A model generated the notes under the pieces. The model did no database searches, was not told the DNA's origin, and saw nothing but the letters and a program-made list of their open reading frames with translations. A stretch of 64,000 nucleotides of DNA, taken from NCBI GenBank assembly GCA_021234155.1, contig JAJEKV010000002.1:16035428-16099427 (forward strand). Reading direction: 5' to 3'. Shown here one piece after another: positions 1 to 11,358 of this stretch. The stretch is from Isoetes taiwanensis (Eukaryota > Streptophyta > Lycopodiopsida > Isoetales > Isoetaceae). Position numbers and translations under genes: made by a program. Within the stretch, counting starts at the first letter, position 1. Each line of letters begins with the position of its first letter.

Positions 1-895
1 CTTCTGTCAAGCTGTCCTTGAAGAGCTCCCATAGCCGTATTGGATCTTGTGGGTCATTGTACAGGCAAATGAATGTAAATGTCTGGCATAGCTGCACTGG
101 CATCTGGAAGATGCTCGCATCTTCAAGCGTCTTCTCCCACTCAGCATCGTCTTCCAGTAAGCCGAGCTCTTTGGCAGCTTCCTTGAAAGTTGAACATAAT
201 TTTCCATTAATAGTGTGCATGTCTTCAAAACTGGTTGCGCCCTTGATATGTAGCAACAGGAGTCGGAGGTAGTAGCGGTCACCGTCCTTAGGGCTCACGG
301 TGTACATCCTTGTGATGAGCTTGAACTTCCCCTTCCTCTTTTTTTAGAATGTCTGGCGTGTAAACTTGTAGTGCTGGGGGATTTCTGGATAAGTGTATTC
401 ACGTGTGGCTGGGTCGTCCTTGTTGAGTGCAAACCATGCAGTCAACATTGTTTGCTTTTGCATCTGCTGCTCAATGGCTTGTCTTTCATGGCCTTCCTGA
501 TAATAGACAACTTGATTATTTGGCAGGTGAATAGGTAGCCTATGTACTGTGTGGGAGTTGCCATTAGCCTCCACATGGCTTTAGGTGCAGAGACATATCT
601 CGTGTCAATGTACTGCTCCACCTCGTCCCAATTGAATGTGGATATAGATTCCCTGTCGGTTCTGTAGCGATCTGGATTAATGCTCGATCGTGCCCTTTGC
701 GGATGGACTTGTAGATATACTTCACGCTGCCGACGCTGAAACACTGCTCCACATTGATATGCGCCTCATATTTTTCAAGCAGCCATCGGTTGTAGGGGAC
801 TATCCATTTATTGTCAATAGGTATCTCGCCCCTCATGAAGTGTCCTGTATCCCGTCTTATGTACTCTGGATAGCGGGGTTAGGTATTTGAACAAA
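1..895 (-). pseudogene. Decayed Helitron Rep/helicase fragment
   Basis: Three reading frames on the minus strand together give the replication-initiator/helicase protein of a Helitron rolling-circle transposon. Reading from 890 down, one sees DNKWIVPYNRWLLEKYEAHINVE and KYIYKSIRKGHDRA, then a frame change to DEVEQYIDTRYVSAPKAMWR, another to HTVHRLPIHLPNNQVVYYQEG and LTAWFALNKDDPATREYTYPEIPQHY, and finally RYYLRLLLLHIKGATSFEDM near the left edge. These are the conserved blocks of Helitron helicase-like domains, in family order. At least three frameshifts make it non-functional. The Pif1-type helicase part would lie beyond the left edge. Frame calls rest on motif order, not alignment. Confidence 0.85.
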
Positions 896-904
896 TTTAA
901 CAAT

Positions 905-965
905 CCAGAGAATAACTCCGCTGTATTGATGATTTTTCGCTTTTACTAATGCTTAGAATGTTGCA
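905..965. repeat. Short dispersed repeat, copy 1 (copy 2 at 7670-7726)
   Basis: A segment of about 57 bp starting GAGAATAACTCCGCT is found again at 7670-7726 with a handful of mismatches. It abuts the Helitron fragment, and the Copia element inserted a few bases further on. It is probably part of an older repeat now split by insertions. No coding capacity. Confidence 0.7.
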
Positions 966-978
966 GAAGCTGCATTGC

Positions 979-1551
979 TGATAGAAGTTGAGCAAAATAT
1001 ATACTCTTAATTCAAATGTCTAGCAAGATTTATCATTAACAACTTGACTTAGCAAGTAATGAGGGAGCCAAAATATGGTCACTAATCCCTTAATACTTAT
1101 TAATCATAGTTCTGACAATCTGTAACATAAGCGTTACCATGCTCCACCACAAACAGCCGCTCCTGTCCACCCCATTCAACTGTCGTCTATCTATATATAG
1201 CTGCGTCCCAAAATCCGACGGTTCAGGTGTTGATATACTTTCCAAAAATATCCCACAGGTGTCGCTTATTGCTTTTGAATTGTTGAAGCCTAACCGGGTT
1301 TCCATACGTATTCTTTTCACGCGTATTTTATACGGCGGGAAACGTATGGGGCGTTGTTAGTCTCTAACCGCTTTAAAATTCAATTCTACGCACCTCATAG
1401 TCAAGCAGCGCCCCTTTTTCATTTTGATACTCTTCACTCACATTCACTGCCACTGCTTCTCATGAATGCATGTACAACTCATAACCTACTGCCACTGCTT
1501 CTCATAGGTAGAGTTCTCTGATTTACATGACTTATATGCTGAAACCTTTCA
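979..1551 (-). repeat. 3' LTR of the Copia element
   Basis: 573 bp, direct copy of 5625-6199. On the element strand it begins TGAAAGGTTTCAGC and ends in CA. Differences from the other LTR: G/C near 1054, T/C near 1354, and a missing AT near 1536. Confidence 0.97.
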
Positions 1552-1561
1552 CTCCTCCTTC
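1552..1561 (-). other. Polypurine tract of the Copia element
   Basis: On the minus strand the bases just before the 3' LTR read GAAGGAGGAG, a purine run in the right place to prime plus-strand synthesis. Confidence 0.8.
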
Positions 1562-1564
1562 AGC

Positions 1565-1936
1565 TTATAAGTCTGCTACATTCAATTGTTTTCTGAATCT
1601 TACAAATTTTATTTCTGATAATGCTTTGGTGAACACATCTGCTACCTGATCATTTGTTTCCACGTATCTCATTTGTATAATGTTTTTCTCTGCTAAATCT
1701 CGTATGAAGTGCATGCTGAGTTCAATGTGCTTGGTTCTATCATGAAAAACTGGATTTTTTACAATAGCAATACAACTCTGACTGTCAGTCCAGATCTCTG
1801 TAGGGTCTTCTTGCACACATCCTAGCTCATCCAACAATCTTCTTAACCATACCAATTCTCTAGCCGCTAATGAAGATGCAGCATATTCTGCTTCAGCTGA
1901 ACTCATTGCCACAATTTGCTTGTTTTTGCACCTCCG
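1565..1936 (-). pseudogene. Copia RNase H domain
   Basis: The frame contains KQIVAMSSAEAEYAA, then DSQSCIAIVKNPVFHDRTKHIE and NDQVADVFTKAL, the signature blocks of Copia RNase H (catalytic Glu in AEAEY and Asp in TDSQS). It is the C-terminal end of the polyprotein. It is separated from the RT frame by what looks like a one-base loss near 1938, because SGYAIYLGGGVI-type sequence continues in the neighbouring frame. Confidence 0.9.
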
Positions 1937-3531
1937 GTTATTACACCTCCTCCTAAATATATAGCATAACCGGAAGTTGATTTCCTAGTATGCGGATCTC
2001 CTCCCCAATCAGATCACTAAAGCATGTCATAGTTAGATTTCCTGAATCAAAACATATACCATGAGTTTGTGTTCCCTTTAGATATTTGAGAACTCGTTTT
2101 GCTGCTTCCCAATGCTCTTTAGTAGCATCATGATTTCTTCTGCTCAAGATGTTTACAGCATAAGCAATGTCAGGTCGTGTGCTGTTTGCTAGAAAGAGTA
2201 GGCATCCAATCAATGCTCTATATGGTACATTTTCCATTTTATTTTCTTCACCATTTGAGATGTTGTGAACATCAGTCAACCTATGCCCTGTTGTCATTGG
2301 AATTTTAGATGGCTTGGCCTCAACCAGCTTGAACCTTTTGAGCATATTTTCTATATGTGTTCTTTGATGCAACTTTATCCATTTCTGCTTTCTATCTCTG
2401 ATAACCTCAATTCCAAGAAACTTCCTCAGTTCACCCAGGTCAGACATTTGGAACCTTGACTTTAAAATGCTTTTGCACCTATTGAGGATTTTCAAAGAGC
2501 TTGCCATCATAATACAATCATCCACATATAAGGCTATCACGCAATATTCTCCATCTTCTTCAAATCTATAGAGATTTCCGTCATTTTGTAACTTTTCAAA
2601 CCCCTGTTGTTGTAAGAAACCATATATACATAAGTACCATTCTCTTGGTGACTGTTTCAGCCCATAGACTGCCCTATTGAGTTTCCAGACCATATCCTTG
2701 CCATGTGTATATCCTGGAGCTTGCTTCATATAAGCCTCCTCCTCAAGCGTGGCATTTAAGAATGCTGTTTTCACATCCATGTGATGTAGTTCTAAGTTTA
2801 ATGCATTAGCCATAGCCAACAAAACCCTGATGCTTGTAAGCTTAACTATGGGAGAATAGGTTTCATCATAATCTCTTCCCTTTTTCTGTGTGTAACCTTG
2901 AGCAACCAGCCTTGCTTTAAATTTCTTACTGCCATCAGGATTTATTTTTACTTTGTACAACCACTTGCTTCCAATTATATTATGTTTGCTATCAGCCTTG
3001 ACAAGGTCATAGGTTTTAGTTTCTTCAAAGGATTTGAGTTCATCATTCATGGCAGCTATCCATTTATCTTTGTCCTGACTTTGTAAAACATCTTCAAAGT
3101 TTTGTGGGATGATTTCATCTTCTAAAATAGCCATAATCTGCTCTGGTTCAAATGTAACTCTTCTTCTACTTTTTCCTGACTCATCCCTACCATATAATTT
3201 TCCTTCCTCTAGTTTAGCTTCCTCTAATAATTTTTCTGCCTGAGTTTTCCTTTTCTTCTTTTCCATATGATGACCAATAGACTCCAGGTCTTCAGTCTGT
3301 GCTTCTGGAGTTTCCATTTCAGTTTGCATTGTTGGACTGTCCATTTGTGCTGAGCTCAAGTCCTGTTTTTCTTCTTCATAATCATCTGCATCATCTACTT
3401 CAAACATAGGTATCTCTGGTTTTGTTGTCTCAATCTTTATTCCCTTTTTGTATCTATCTTTGTAGAGTATGTTCTCATTAAATAAGACATCCCTGCTGAT
3501 TATAACAGTCTTAGATTCTGGAACATATATT
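1937..3531 (-). pseudogene. Copia reverse transcriptase, frame broken at both ends
   Basis: Long open frame for the Copia reverse transcriptase (RVT_2 type). It has an acidic linker, then NIIGSKWLYKVK, KARLVAQGYTQ, the MDVKTAFLNA block and the catalytic LYVDD, followed by DLGELRKFLGIEV and PYRALIGCLLFLANSTRPDIAYAV. Coding similarity extends 5' of the first Met (3407) to about 3531, where YRIYVPESKTVIISRDV continues the post-integrase linker. A frameshift near 2012 precedes the RNase H linker. The catalytic residues are intact, so the lesions rather than the active site disable it. Confidence 0.93.
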
Positions 3532-3991
3532 CTATATCCCTTGTAAACTTGCTGTAGGTAACATGTTTTGTATTAACACAGCAGTTTGTAAAGCCTCTTC
3601 CCAAAGCTTATTTGGCAGGCCACTTCCTTTTATCATGGCTCTGACTGCATCCATTATGGTCCTGTTCTTTCTTTCTGAGACCCCATTTTGCTGAGGAGAG
3701 TATCTGCAGGTTAGCTGTCTTTTAATTCCACGAACAACACAAAACTGTTTGAATTGTTTTGCAAGGTATTCACCTCCTCTATCAGACCTAATGCATTTGA
3801 GTTTGAGATTGGTTTCTCTCTCCATCTCAGCTACATATTGTTTGAATGCACTCAATGCTTGAGATTTTCTTGTCAAACAATATGTCTTACATTTTCTGCT
3901 ATAGTCATCTGTAAAGGTTATAAAGTATCTTTTGTTGGTTCTGCTTTGCACATTTAATGGACCACATAGGTCAGAATGCACCAACTCAAGG
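3532..3991 (-). pseudogene. Copia integrase core, C-terminus deleted
   Basis: Integrase catalytic core with HSDLCGPL, ITFTDDYSRK (first Asp), IRSDRGGEY (second Asp) and YSPQQNGVSERKNRT (catalytic Glu). It follows gag-protease after a one-base frameshift near 3990. It stops after ILIQNMLPTA, and the usual stretch of roughly 60-100 residues before the ISRDV linker is missing. This implies an internal deletion as well as a frame change around 3531-3560. Confidence 0.9.
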
Positions 3992-5605
3992 ATTTGCTGC
4001 CCTTGTTTTACTTTTAGAAAATGGCAACCTGTTTAATTTGCCCAATGCACATCCTTCACAAATAAATTCATTTGCCTCACCGTCATGATAATTTATGTAG
4101 CCTTGCTTTAATAACCATTTCAAATTTTTACGATTTGTGTGTGCCAATCTTTTGTGCCATAGGTCTACACTCTCTTCTTGAATTGAATTTATGCTATGAT
4201 GCATAACATTATCCATCTCAAATAAATTGCCAACTCTTTTAGCAAAAAACTTCAATTCATTATTCAAGAACACATTACATTTGTCTCCTTCAAAAACAAC
4301 TCTGTATCCCAAATCACAAAGCTGACTGACAGAAATTAAATTTCTGATTATAGCTGGTACACACAAAACATCTTCTATGTTCACAACATTGCCTTCAAGA
4401 TCTTCTAGCTGCAACAAGCCCCTTCCTTTTACTTCTTGAAGTGCTCCATTTCCAACTTGGATTTTCCTGGAGCTTGTAGTTGATATATTCTTCAAAAGCT
4501 CAGTAGATTGGACTACTGATCTTTCAGCTCCACTATCAACTATCAAGTGATCAGATTTATTAGTGCCTATGCTTTCACGCACAACAGCAAATTCAATATT
4601 TACCTCATCGTCGTCTATCTCCTCAGTAACTCCTTTTGCATTAGTCTCCTCTTCTTGCGTTACATATGCTTTCTCATAGCCTCGACCTCTTCCCCTTCCT
4701 GATCTGCCCCTGCTAGATTCTCCTCTTCCTTTAGATTTGCCATAACCCTTTGGTGTTGGACACTTTGAAGCAGCATGGCCCCTCCCTCCACAGGTATAAC
4801 AATTAAATTCTTTCTTAAGCTTAGGACATTCATTCTTATAGTGTCCTGACTCATGGCAGTTATAGCACACAATTTTTTCTTTCCTTTTTACAAACAAGAC
4901 TTCAGGAGTGTCTTCATTTTGACTTTGCCTTAAGATTTTCTTCTGTTCCCATTCAGTTCTTAAGGTAGTTTCAGCTTCTTCCCTAGTCTTGCAAGAATTC
5001 CTAATGAATAAAGCCAATGTCTCATTGTCACCTATGGCTCTTGATATTTGCAACACCTGACTCCTTTCAGAAATTACAACTCCAGCACCATATAGATCAA
5101 CTATTAGGTTGTCAAACTTATTAAAAAACTCACCCACATCTTCATCTTCTCTTAATTTTAAGCCCCTTAATTCATTTTCAAGAAGATCTATCTGAGAGGA
5201 AGTTTTTTCCTCATAATGTTTCAACAAAAACTTCCACATGTCTCTAGGTCCAAGAGATCTAAGCTTAAGACGAATGGAAGGACTTACCTTGCATGAAATG
5301 ATCCCTTGTGCTTCTTTAGCCTTGACTTGTAGAGACTTCCCACCAGTTGAACTGCTAACTCCTCCTGCTGTATCAGCTGCTGTGGACTTTGCAGACTGTT
5401 CTGCTGTTCCAGCTGCAGACCCTGCAGACTCAGACCTGCTCAAGACTCCTGCTTGTGCACTTACAGTTCCATTTGGATCTACCAGATCCCAGAGGTCTTC
5501 CACCTCCAACACGTATTTGATGGCATCCTTCCAAACCTGGAAACCTGGGCCACCTTTATACACATCTATTATGTTCAATAAGCTTGCTGCAAATCTACTA
5601 GACAT
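3986..5605 (-). CDS. Copia gag, protease and GAG pre-integrase
   Basis: Open frame of about 539 codons. I choose the Met at 5605 (MSSRFAASLL) over the upstream Met at 5641, which lies inside the LTR. Order: UBN2-type gag domain (about residues 20-250), two CCHC zinc knuckles (CYNCHESGHYKNEC and CYTCGGRGHAASKC), an Arg/Gly-rich stretch, the aspartic protease signature LIVDSGAERSVV, and the pre-integrase zinc motif WHKRLAHTN...CEGCALGKL. It ends in a premature TGA exactly where integrase should continue in frame. Gag and protease could still be made. Confidence 0.93.
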   Translation of the reverse strand: MSSRFAASLLNIIDVYKGGPGFQVWKDAIKYVLEVEDLWDLVDPNGTVSAQAGVLSRSESAGSAAGTAEQSAKSTAADTAGGVSSSTGGKSLQVKAKEAQGIISCKVSPSIRLKLRSLGPRDMWKFLLKHYEEKTSSQIDLLENELRGLKLREDEDVGEFFNKFDNLIVDLYGAGVVISERSQVLQISRAIGDNETLALFIRNSCKTREEAETTLRTEWEQKKILRQSQNEDTPEVLFVKRKEKIVCYNCHESGHYKNECPKLKKEFNCYTCGGRGHAASKCPTPKGYGKSKGRGESSRGRSGRGRGRGYEKAYVTQEEETNAKGVTEEIDDDEVNIEFAVVRESIGTNKSDHLIVDSGAERSVVQSTELLKNISTTSSRKIQVGNGALQEVKGRGLLQLEDLEGNVVNIEDVLCVPAIIRNLISVSQLCDLGYRVVFEGDKCNVFLNNELKFFAKRVGNLFEMDNVMHHSINSIQEESVDLWHKRLAHTNRKNLKWLLKQGYINYHDGEANEFICEGCALGKLNRLPFSKSKTRAANP

Positions 5606-5610
5606 GTTGT

Positions 5611-5623
5611 GGCTCTGATACCA
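5611..5623 (-). other. Primer binding site (initiator Met tRNA)
   Basis: The minus strand reads TGGTATCAGAGCC one base after the 5' LTR. This matches the complement of the initiator Met tRNA 3' end, the usual Copia primer. Confidence 0.92.
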
Positions 5624-5624
5624 C

Positions 5625-6199
5625 TGATAGAAGTTGAGCAAAATATATACTCTTAATTCAAATGTCTAGCAAGATTTATCATTAACAACTTGACTTACCA
5701 AGTAATGAGGGAGCCAAAATATGGTCACTAATCCCTTAATACTTATTAATCATAGTTCTGACAATCTGTAACATAAGCGTTACCATGCTCCACCACAAAC
5801 AGCCGCTCCTGTCCACCCCATTCAACTGTCGTCTATCTATATATAGCTGCGTCCCAAAATCCGACGGTTCAGGTGTTGATATACTTTCCAAAAATATCCC
5901 ACAGGTGTCGCTTATTGCTTTTGAATTGTTGAAGCCTAACCGGGTTTCCATACGTATTCTTTTCACGCGTATTTTATACGGCGGGAAACGTATGGGGCGC
6001 TGTTAGTCTCTAACCGCTTTAAAATTCAATTCTACGCACCTCATAGTCAAGCAGCGCCCCTTTTTCATTTTGATACTCTTCACTCACATTCACTGCCACT
6101 GCTTCTCATGAATGCATGTACAACTCATAACCTACTGCCACTGCTTCTCATAGGTAGAGTTCTCTGATTTACATGACTTATATATGCTGAAACCTTTCA
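5625..6199 (-). repeat. 5' LTR of the Copia element
   Basis: 575 bp, near-identical to 979-1551. TATATATAG near 5840 and TTTATACGGCG near 5974 are AT-rich promoter candidates within the LTR; I cannot place the start site. Confidence 0.97.
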
Positions 6200-6581
6200 A
6201 TTGCAAGCACCACAGTCATTTAAAAGATGTAATAGATATATGGATACCATTTTTTCTTCTTTTCCACATCCAAAAATATTTCATGTTTGCTTGCTTTGCT
6301 GCGAAGCTAGGTGATGGTTGTGCTTGGAACACCTTCATAAACATTGTCCAATGGCAAAGTCAGTTCCTGTGCTAAAATAGCTATGCAGATTTTTGAAAAA
6401 TGAAGTTATAGATGTCGTTTTGATCCCTTTTAAGTTGTGTAATCTCCAATCATAAGCAACGCCTCATGGGTGTACCATTTTCTTGAAAAGAACCCAAGCT
6501 AGTGGAACATAATGTTGTCATTGAAATTCTTAAATGTTCTTGTATTTTTAGATCATTAAAACTTGGGTGTATTAAATCCGG

Positions 6582-6682
6582 AGCAAATAAGAGGGGATAA
6601 AACCTTGAAGAGTTGGTGTTCGAATGCACTTCCAGCTCCAAGAAGAACCCAACAAACGATTCTGCAAAAGAATAGTGTCTAT
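6582..6682. repeat. 100-bp dispersed repeat, copy 1 (copy 2 at 7986-8085)
   Basis: A block starting GAGCAAATAAGAGGGGATAAA and ending CAAAAGAATAGTGTC occurs at both places with about 95% identity and the same orientation. The LINE remnant lies between the copies. It may be an exon or UTR fragment, or an unrecognised non-autonomous repeat. Confidence 0.8.
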
Positions 6683-6813
6683 ATATCAGAACATTAAGTA
6701 GCCAGCCACTCATACTTAAGGGATCAAACAAATAGATCTGTTTTACATCTTAAATGCTTCAATTAATGCTTCAATCAGTGAGAGATGGCTGGGCATGTTG
6801 TGTAATTTGATAT

Positions 6814-7660
6814 TTACTGGGAATACCAAGCGGACACCACTTCATTTTGGCCACGATAAGTGAGGATTGGAGGCATTGGTTGGCATGTGGACGATACCAG
6901 AACCACCTTGGTTTTGGGTAAATTGACGCGCATGTCAGTTACCTGGATAAATGTGTCTAGGGCATCGAGATGGCGTTGCATGTCTGCCCAAGTGTGTGCT
7001 AGGAGGTCCACATCGTCAGCATAGATCAGCTGCCTGATGATCTGGGGTAGGAGATGAGCCCAGTGCCTCCATTATCAGCGAGCCATCTCTCCAGCTGATC
7101 AATATACAGGCCAAATAGTGTGGGAGAGAGAGGGCATCTCTGGCAGACCCCGATACTGCTCTCGAACGGTTGGCCCGCTCGTTGCAGCCAGCCGGTGCAT
7201 GTCTCATATAACTTGTACACCGCGTTCTGCAGTTCGGCAGAGACGTCTAGCCGCTACAATCTTGCCCATAGCTTTTCCCGAGGCACAGTGTCAAAAGCCT
7301 TGGCGAAGTCTATGAACTTGCAATACAGATCTTGCCGATAGTTCCTGCTGTCCTCAACCAGAGTCCGCAGCGTGAAGATATGATCTATGGTTAAGTGCTT
7401 TGGCCTGATTCTACCTGTGTGAGTGCCCACACTTCTGCTGCTTCTGCCCATCCTGTCAATGCTGCTCAAGGATCCCGACGAGCAGCTTTGCAAACACTGA
7501 GCTGGTCATGATGGTCCGGTAGTTGGCCAGGCAATGCAAGTCTCCTGCCTTGTAGATTGGGACAACCCTGCTAGTGGGGGGAAAACCTTCCCACAATGTC
7601 TTGTTGAACATGTCGATCAGTACCGGCATTATGGATGGTCCTGTCCACTTGAGTAACTCT
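6814..7660 (-). pseudogene. Non-LTR retrotransposon reverse-transcriptase remnant
   Basis: Reading down from 7660 the minus strand gives RT blocks in several frames. They are PTSRVVPIYKAGD and NYRTIMTSSVFAKLL, then DHIFTLRTLVEDSR and FIDFAKAFDTVPREKLW, then CQRCPLSPTLFGLYIDQLE, then IYADDVDLLAHTW (catalytic YADD) followed by NLPKTKVVLVSS. The order is that of a LINE reverse transcriptase of a non-L1 clade. Endonuclease and 3' domains are absent, and multiple frameshifts show an old fragment. Confidence 0.88.
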
Positions 7661-8085
7661 GCCTCAAAGAGAATAACTCCGCTCTATTGATGATTTTGCA
7701 CTTTTAATAATGCCTAGAATGTTGCGTACATGAAAAGCACAGGTTGCTCAACATTGAATCTGTCAAGTTCTATGGCATCTCTCATATCTATACAGATCTA
7801 CAGATTGGCAAGAACAAAATGTATTTCGTGCATGGTCTTGGAAGCATGAAAGCACAATAAATCTGAGCAAAAACCTGATTATTTTCGCTCCATAAAATCA
7901 TGTACAATATCCTCTTATATTCTGTACCACCAACATCTAAGGACTCTAATCAATCAAAGAAGGATTGGTAGAGTGTACTAAATTCAGAGCAAATAAGAGG
8001 GGATAAAACCTTGAAGAGTTGGTGTTGAAACGCACTTCCAGCTCCAAGAAGAACCCAACAAACGATCTGCAAAAGAATAGTGTCA

Positions 8086-9780
8086 AACTGCATTGACATG
8101 AATGAAAAGGGAGGTTAAGGGAAGGAAATGTAACTCTGATAATGGGCACAACTCCAGTTTAAAACCTTAATAAGAAATAACGCCACATTATAATGCCAAA
8201 ATCTACAATGCTGCCTTCAACAGTGCTGGATTCTCAGGTAGGGATAAGAAAATATTTTAAAAAGAAACTCGAGCCCTTCGTGCCCCTCTGCTTCAATTGC
8301 TTTGAACACCACTACATTGTTTTGGCCGCATCCATCACTACACTATTTTGGCTACATCCATCTCAGTGAGTCGAGGCACCTCAAAGCACAGAAAGCCCGC
8401 TGCTCTGCCGTAAAGAAACTCTAGAAAGGTACGTTGGAAAATAGACTAAACTTGGACCCTTCTATGTAGTTAGGTCATTTGTGGCCCTAGGATCTAGGGC
8501 TGGATCCAAATCCAGGATTTACCGAATAACATTATAATATAGGATTAAATTAAATTAAATTTTCTTCTTCAAGTGATTTTCTTATTATCTTATCTTATCT
8601 AATCTATCTCACTGCGTTGATATCAAGATAAAGCAAAGAATTCAAGCAAAAAAGTTGTAGCAGAAGAAGAGACTCGTGATGATGTGGATCAGAATATTCT
8701 CATTGAAGCCCATAAACCGTGGACACATGAAAGAATATCGACTTTCGAAGTTCCCAAGAAGAACATACTAGAAGTGTTGTAGCATTTGTAGGATACCTTT
8801 GCCACAAACAACAGTACTGTAAAGATTCCATTCAGGTTACACAAGCATTCCTACCAACGAAAATAACAGAATCAAGTGAAGGATATCTTGTATCATTGCA
8901 AATTTCTCTCTCAAGAGAGCCTTCCAAAGCCCATGAGTCGGTCTACAAAGCACCATCACAGATATTTTGGACTCTTTATACCATTGTAAGTGCCAGAACA
9001 AAAGGTCCATTATATACAAGTCTTAAAAAACATGAACAACATAACTTAGCTAACCTTTCTAGCAACGTCCATGCCACTGAGATCATCCCGTGGATCTCTA
9101 GCAATGCATAATATGCATTATCAGCAGAGAGAATATTCAGTTGGCACTAAAGCATATATAAGGCAAAAAATAAATCATTGTACATGACTTGGCTCTGTAT
9201 AGCCGAGTGACTTTGCATTTTACACAATTTCCCTTTCTCGAGTTCTGTCATTAATTCTAAAAGCACTATTATGTATTATGTAAGTGACATAAAGCATGAA
9301 GAAAGATGATGCCCCTATGTGTTTAGAGTCCTGTGGTGAGGCCCAGTATTTTCCGTGCTTGTGTGTGACACATAGATTGCTTCTTGCACCTTACTCATGT
9401 GGATGCTGCCAAGATCCGCAAAACCATACAAAGAGTGATCTGTAGACTGTAAGTACAGTCTTATATCCCGGTCTTGGCATGCATAATTGCCTCGTAATAA
9501 AGGGTCGAAAATGCGTGATGTCCATGCACAACAGTAATGCGTTTCCGAACGAAATATGGGCAGAGTGCCATACAATGTTCGAATTTAATCAGCCCATAAA
9601 TGGGCTTTCCACGTTGCCAAATGGGTACTACGTGGCCAGATATATCAAATATATCGATGCCTTTTTCTACACAATTTTTGTCCGACGGAACCTTTTTAGG
9701 CCTATCCAGTTGCTAATAATAGAACAAAATTACCAATAAAAATCTCTGCTGTGGCACTTAAACATGAAGTTGCAAGGAAG
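8086..9780. other. Non-coding stretch upstream of the GDSL gene
   Basis: No open frame here shows a recognisable domain. AT-rich simple sequence (ATTAAATTAAATT) occurs near 8560. The last 150 bp before the GDSL start contain AT-rich ATATATCAAATATATC at about 9636-9651, a possible core promoter. Confidence 0.5.
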
Positions 9781-11358
9781 ATGGCGCCATCGCCCAAAAC
9801 ATGGGCTGTTATGGTGGTTTTTGTAGCCATATTTCTATCTGGAATATATGCTAGAAATATTCCATGCCCACAAGCTTCTACTTTGGAATGTCTAAAGTTT
9901 AAGGGGATTATGGCATTCGGAGATTCTCTGACTGACGACGGAAATTTTTACTTGCTTTATGGCAATAGTAGCAAATATCGATCTCATACTGCCCATCCAT
10001 ACCATAACCCACGTGGTTACCGCGCTGGAAATGGACTGACAATTCTGGATTTTATCTGTAGGCCATCTTTTTCGCTGTGTTTTGCATGTTGGATTTTGCT
10101 TGTTTGGCATGTGTTTTTCATGTTCAATTCTGATTTCATGTTCAATTTTGGCTTTGTAATTACTGTAAAGGCTCATGTTTGATGTTTTCTTTGCACTGCT
10201 TCAGCTAAAGCCTTTGGCTTCCCTTTCATAAAACCAAGCTTCAACAGAACACAAGAAAACAAGGGAGATTATGCACATGGTGCCAATTTTGCAGTTGCAG
10301 GAGCTACTGCGCGAGATACTCCACTTTTTGTTCCAAATTATCTCTCAACTCAGGTTCACAATTTTGTTTCCTGGAAGACCAAGGGACACCTCTCTCAAGG
10401 TAGCCCTTTATGTTTATCCTGAAGAACCTTAAACCCTAAACCTTTCCCTTTGTATATGGTATACATTTACTTAAAGAGCCCCCTTTTTTTTTTAAACTTA
10501 ATATAGGCTTTCTTTTTTTTATCTTGCAGACCTTATTGCAAACAGCCTGTACTACATAAACATAGGTGTGAATGATGTATGGCAGCCTGTTGATTTGTTG
10601 AAAGCCACAGTCAAGGAACTGCAGTCAACTATTGTAGAAGAAGCAACAGACTCTGTGGTCAAAGCAATCAAAGTAAGTAGGAATTAAAGGTTTAGTATCT
10701 TTTGTTTATATTCTGTCTGTTGTTTAAAATTTTACTACTAAGTGCTGATTTTTGTGCAGAGATTGTATGAAGAGGGAGGTAGGACGTTTGTGGTTCTTGG
10801 TCTTCCTGCAATGGGGTGTGATCAAATGCTAGAAGGCGTATCGGGTACTAAATTGTCATCTGATTATGATCATAATCATTGCTTCAAGCCTTACAACAAC
10901 ATATCGAGGCTTCACAATAAGCTACTGAAGCAAAAGATAGCCAAGGCCAAAGAAGAGCTTACTCATGCAACTATGTTGTATGTTGACATGTATGAGCTGC
11001 ATGAGATGATCATCGAAAAACCCAAATCTTTTGGTTGGTTCTTTTACTTCCCTGCTTCTGACTACTGAGCAGCATTCTTGTTTCAATCTGGTTGCTGAGA
11101 TTAAAATTCTTGTTTCAACCATTCTGACTAGTGTGACATAACATTGCAGGATTTACTAAGGAGGGCGTTGAATCCATATGTTGTGGAGGCAAGGGATACT
11201 ACCACCATCCAGTGCAGACTTGCAGCAGTCTTAATGTCTGCGCTCATCCAAATTTCCATATTAGCTTTGATGGCTTGCATTTCACAGAAGCCTTCAACCG
11301 GCAAGCAGCTAAGTATGTCCTAAAGACGCCTATTCCTAAAGAGAAACTACACTCCTAA
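9781..11358 (+). CDS. GDSL esterase/lipase, five exons
   Basis: Spliced gene: exons 9781-10057, 10205-10399, 10530-10672, 10760-11033 and 11150-11358, all introns GT-AG, giving 365 residues, normal for plant SGNH/GDSL hydrolases. I use the Met at 9781 because it starts directly on a hydrophobic signal peptide (WAVMVVFVAIFLSGIYA); an in-frame Met at 9751 would add ten residues. Block I is AFGDSLTDDGN with the nucleophile Ser, block II GANFAVAGATA, block III INIGVNDVW, and block V SFDGLHFTEAFNR with the catalytic Asp and His. It is likely secreted and hydrolyses ester bonds of lipids or cell-wall polymers; the substrate cannot be read from sequence. The frame is intact, so it is probably a functional host gene. 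Confidence 0.93.

Larger units (their letters stand above)
979..6199 (-). mobile_element. Full-length Ty1/Copia LTR retrotransposon, recent insertion
   Basis: Two direct LTRs (979-1551 and 5625-6199), each TG...CA, flank an internal region with gag, protease, integrase, reverse transcriptase and RNase H in Copia order on the minus strand. A 5-bp target duplication ATTGC lies at 974-978 and 6200-6204. A primer binding site for initiator-Met tRNA and a purine tract sit at the expected places. The LTRs differ by only two substitutions and one 2-bp indel over about 573 bp, so insertion is recent. Yet pol has several frame breaks and an internal deletion, so this copy probably depends on proteins made elsewhere. 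Confidence 0.97.

Noticed and set aside
6200-6204. Longer target duplication for the Copia element
   Set aside because: Only ATTGC is duplicated at the exact LTR edges; the following bases differ, so 5 bp is the full duplication.
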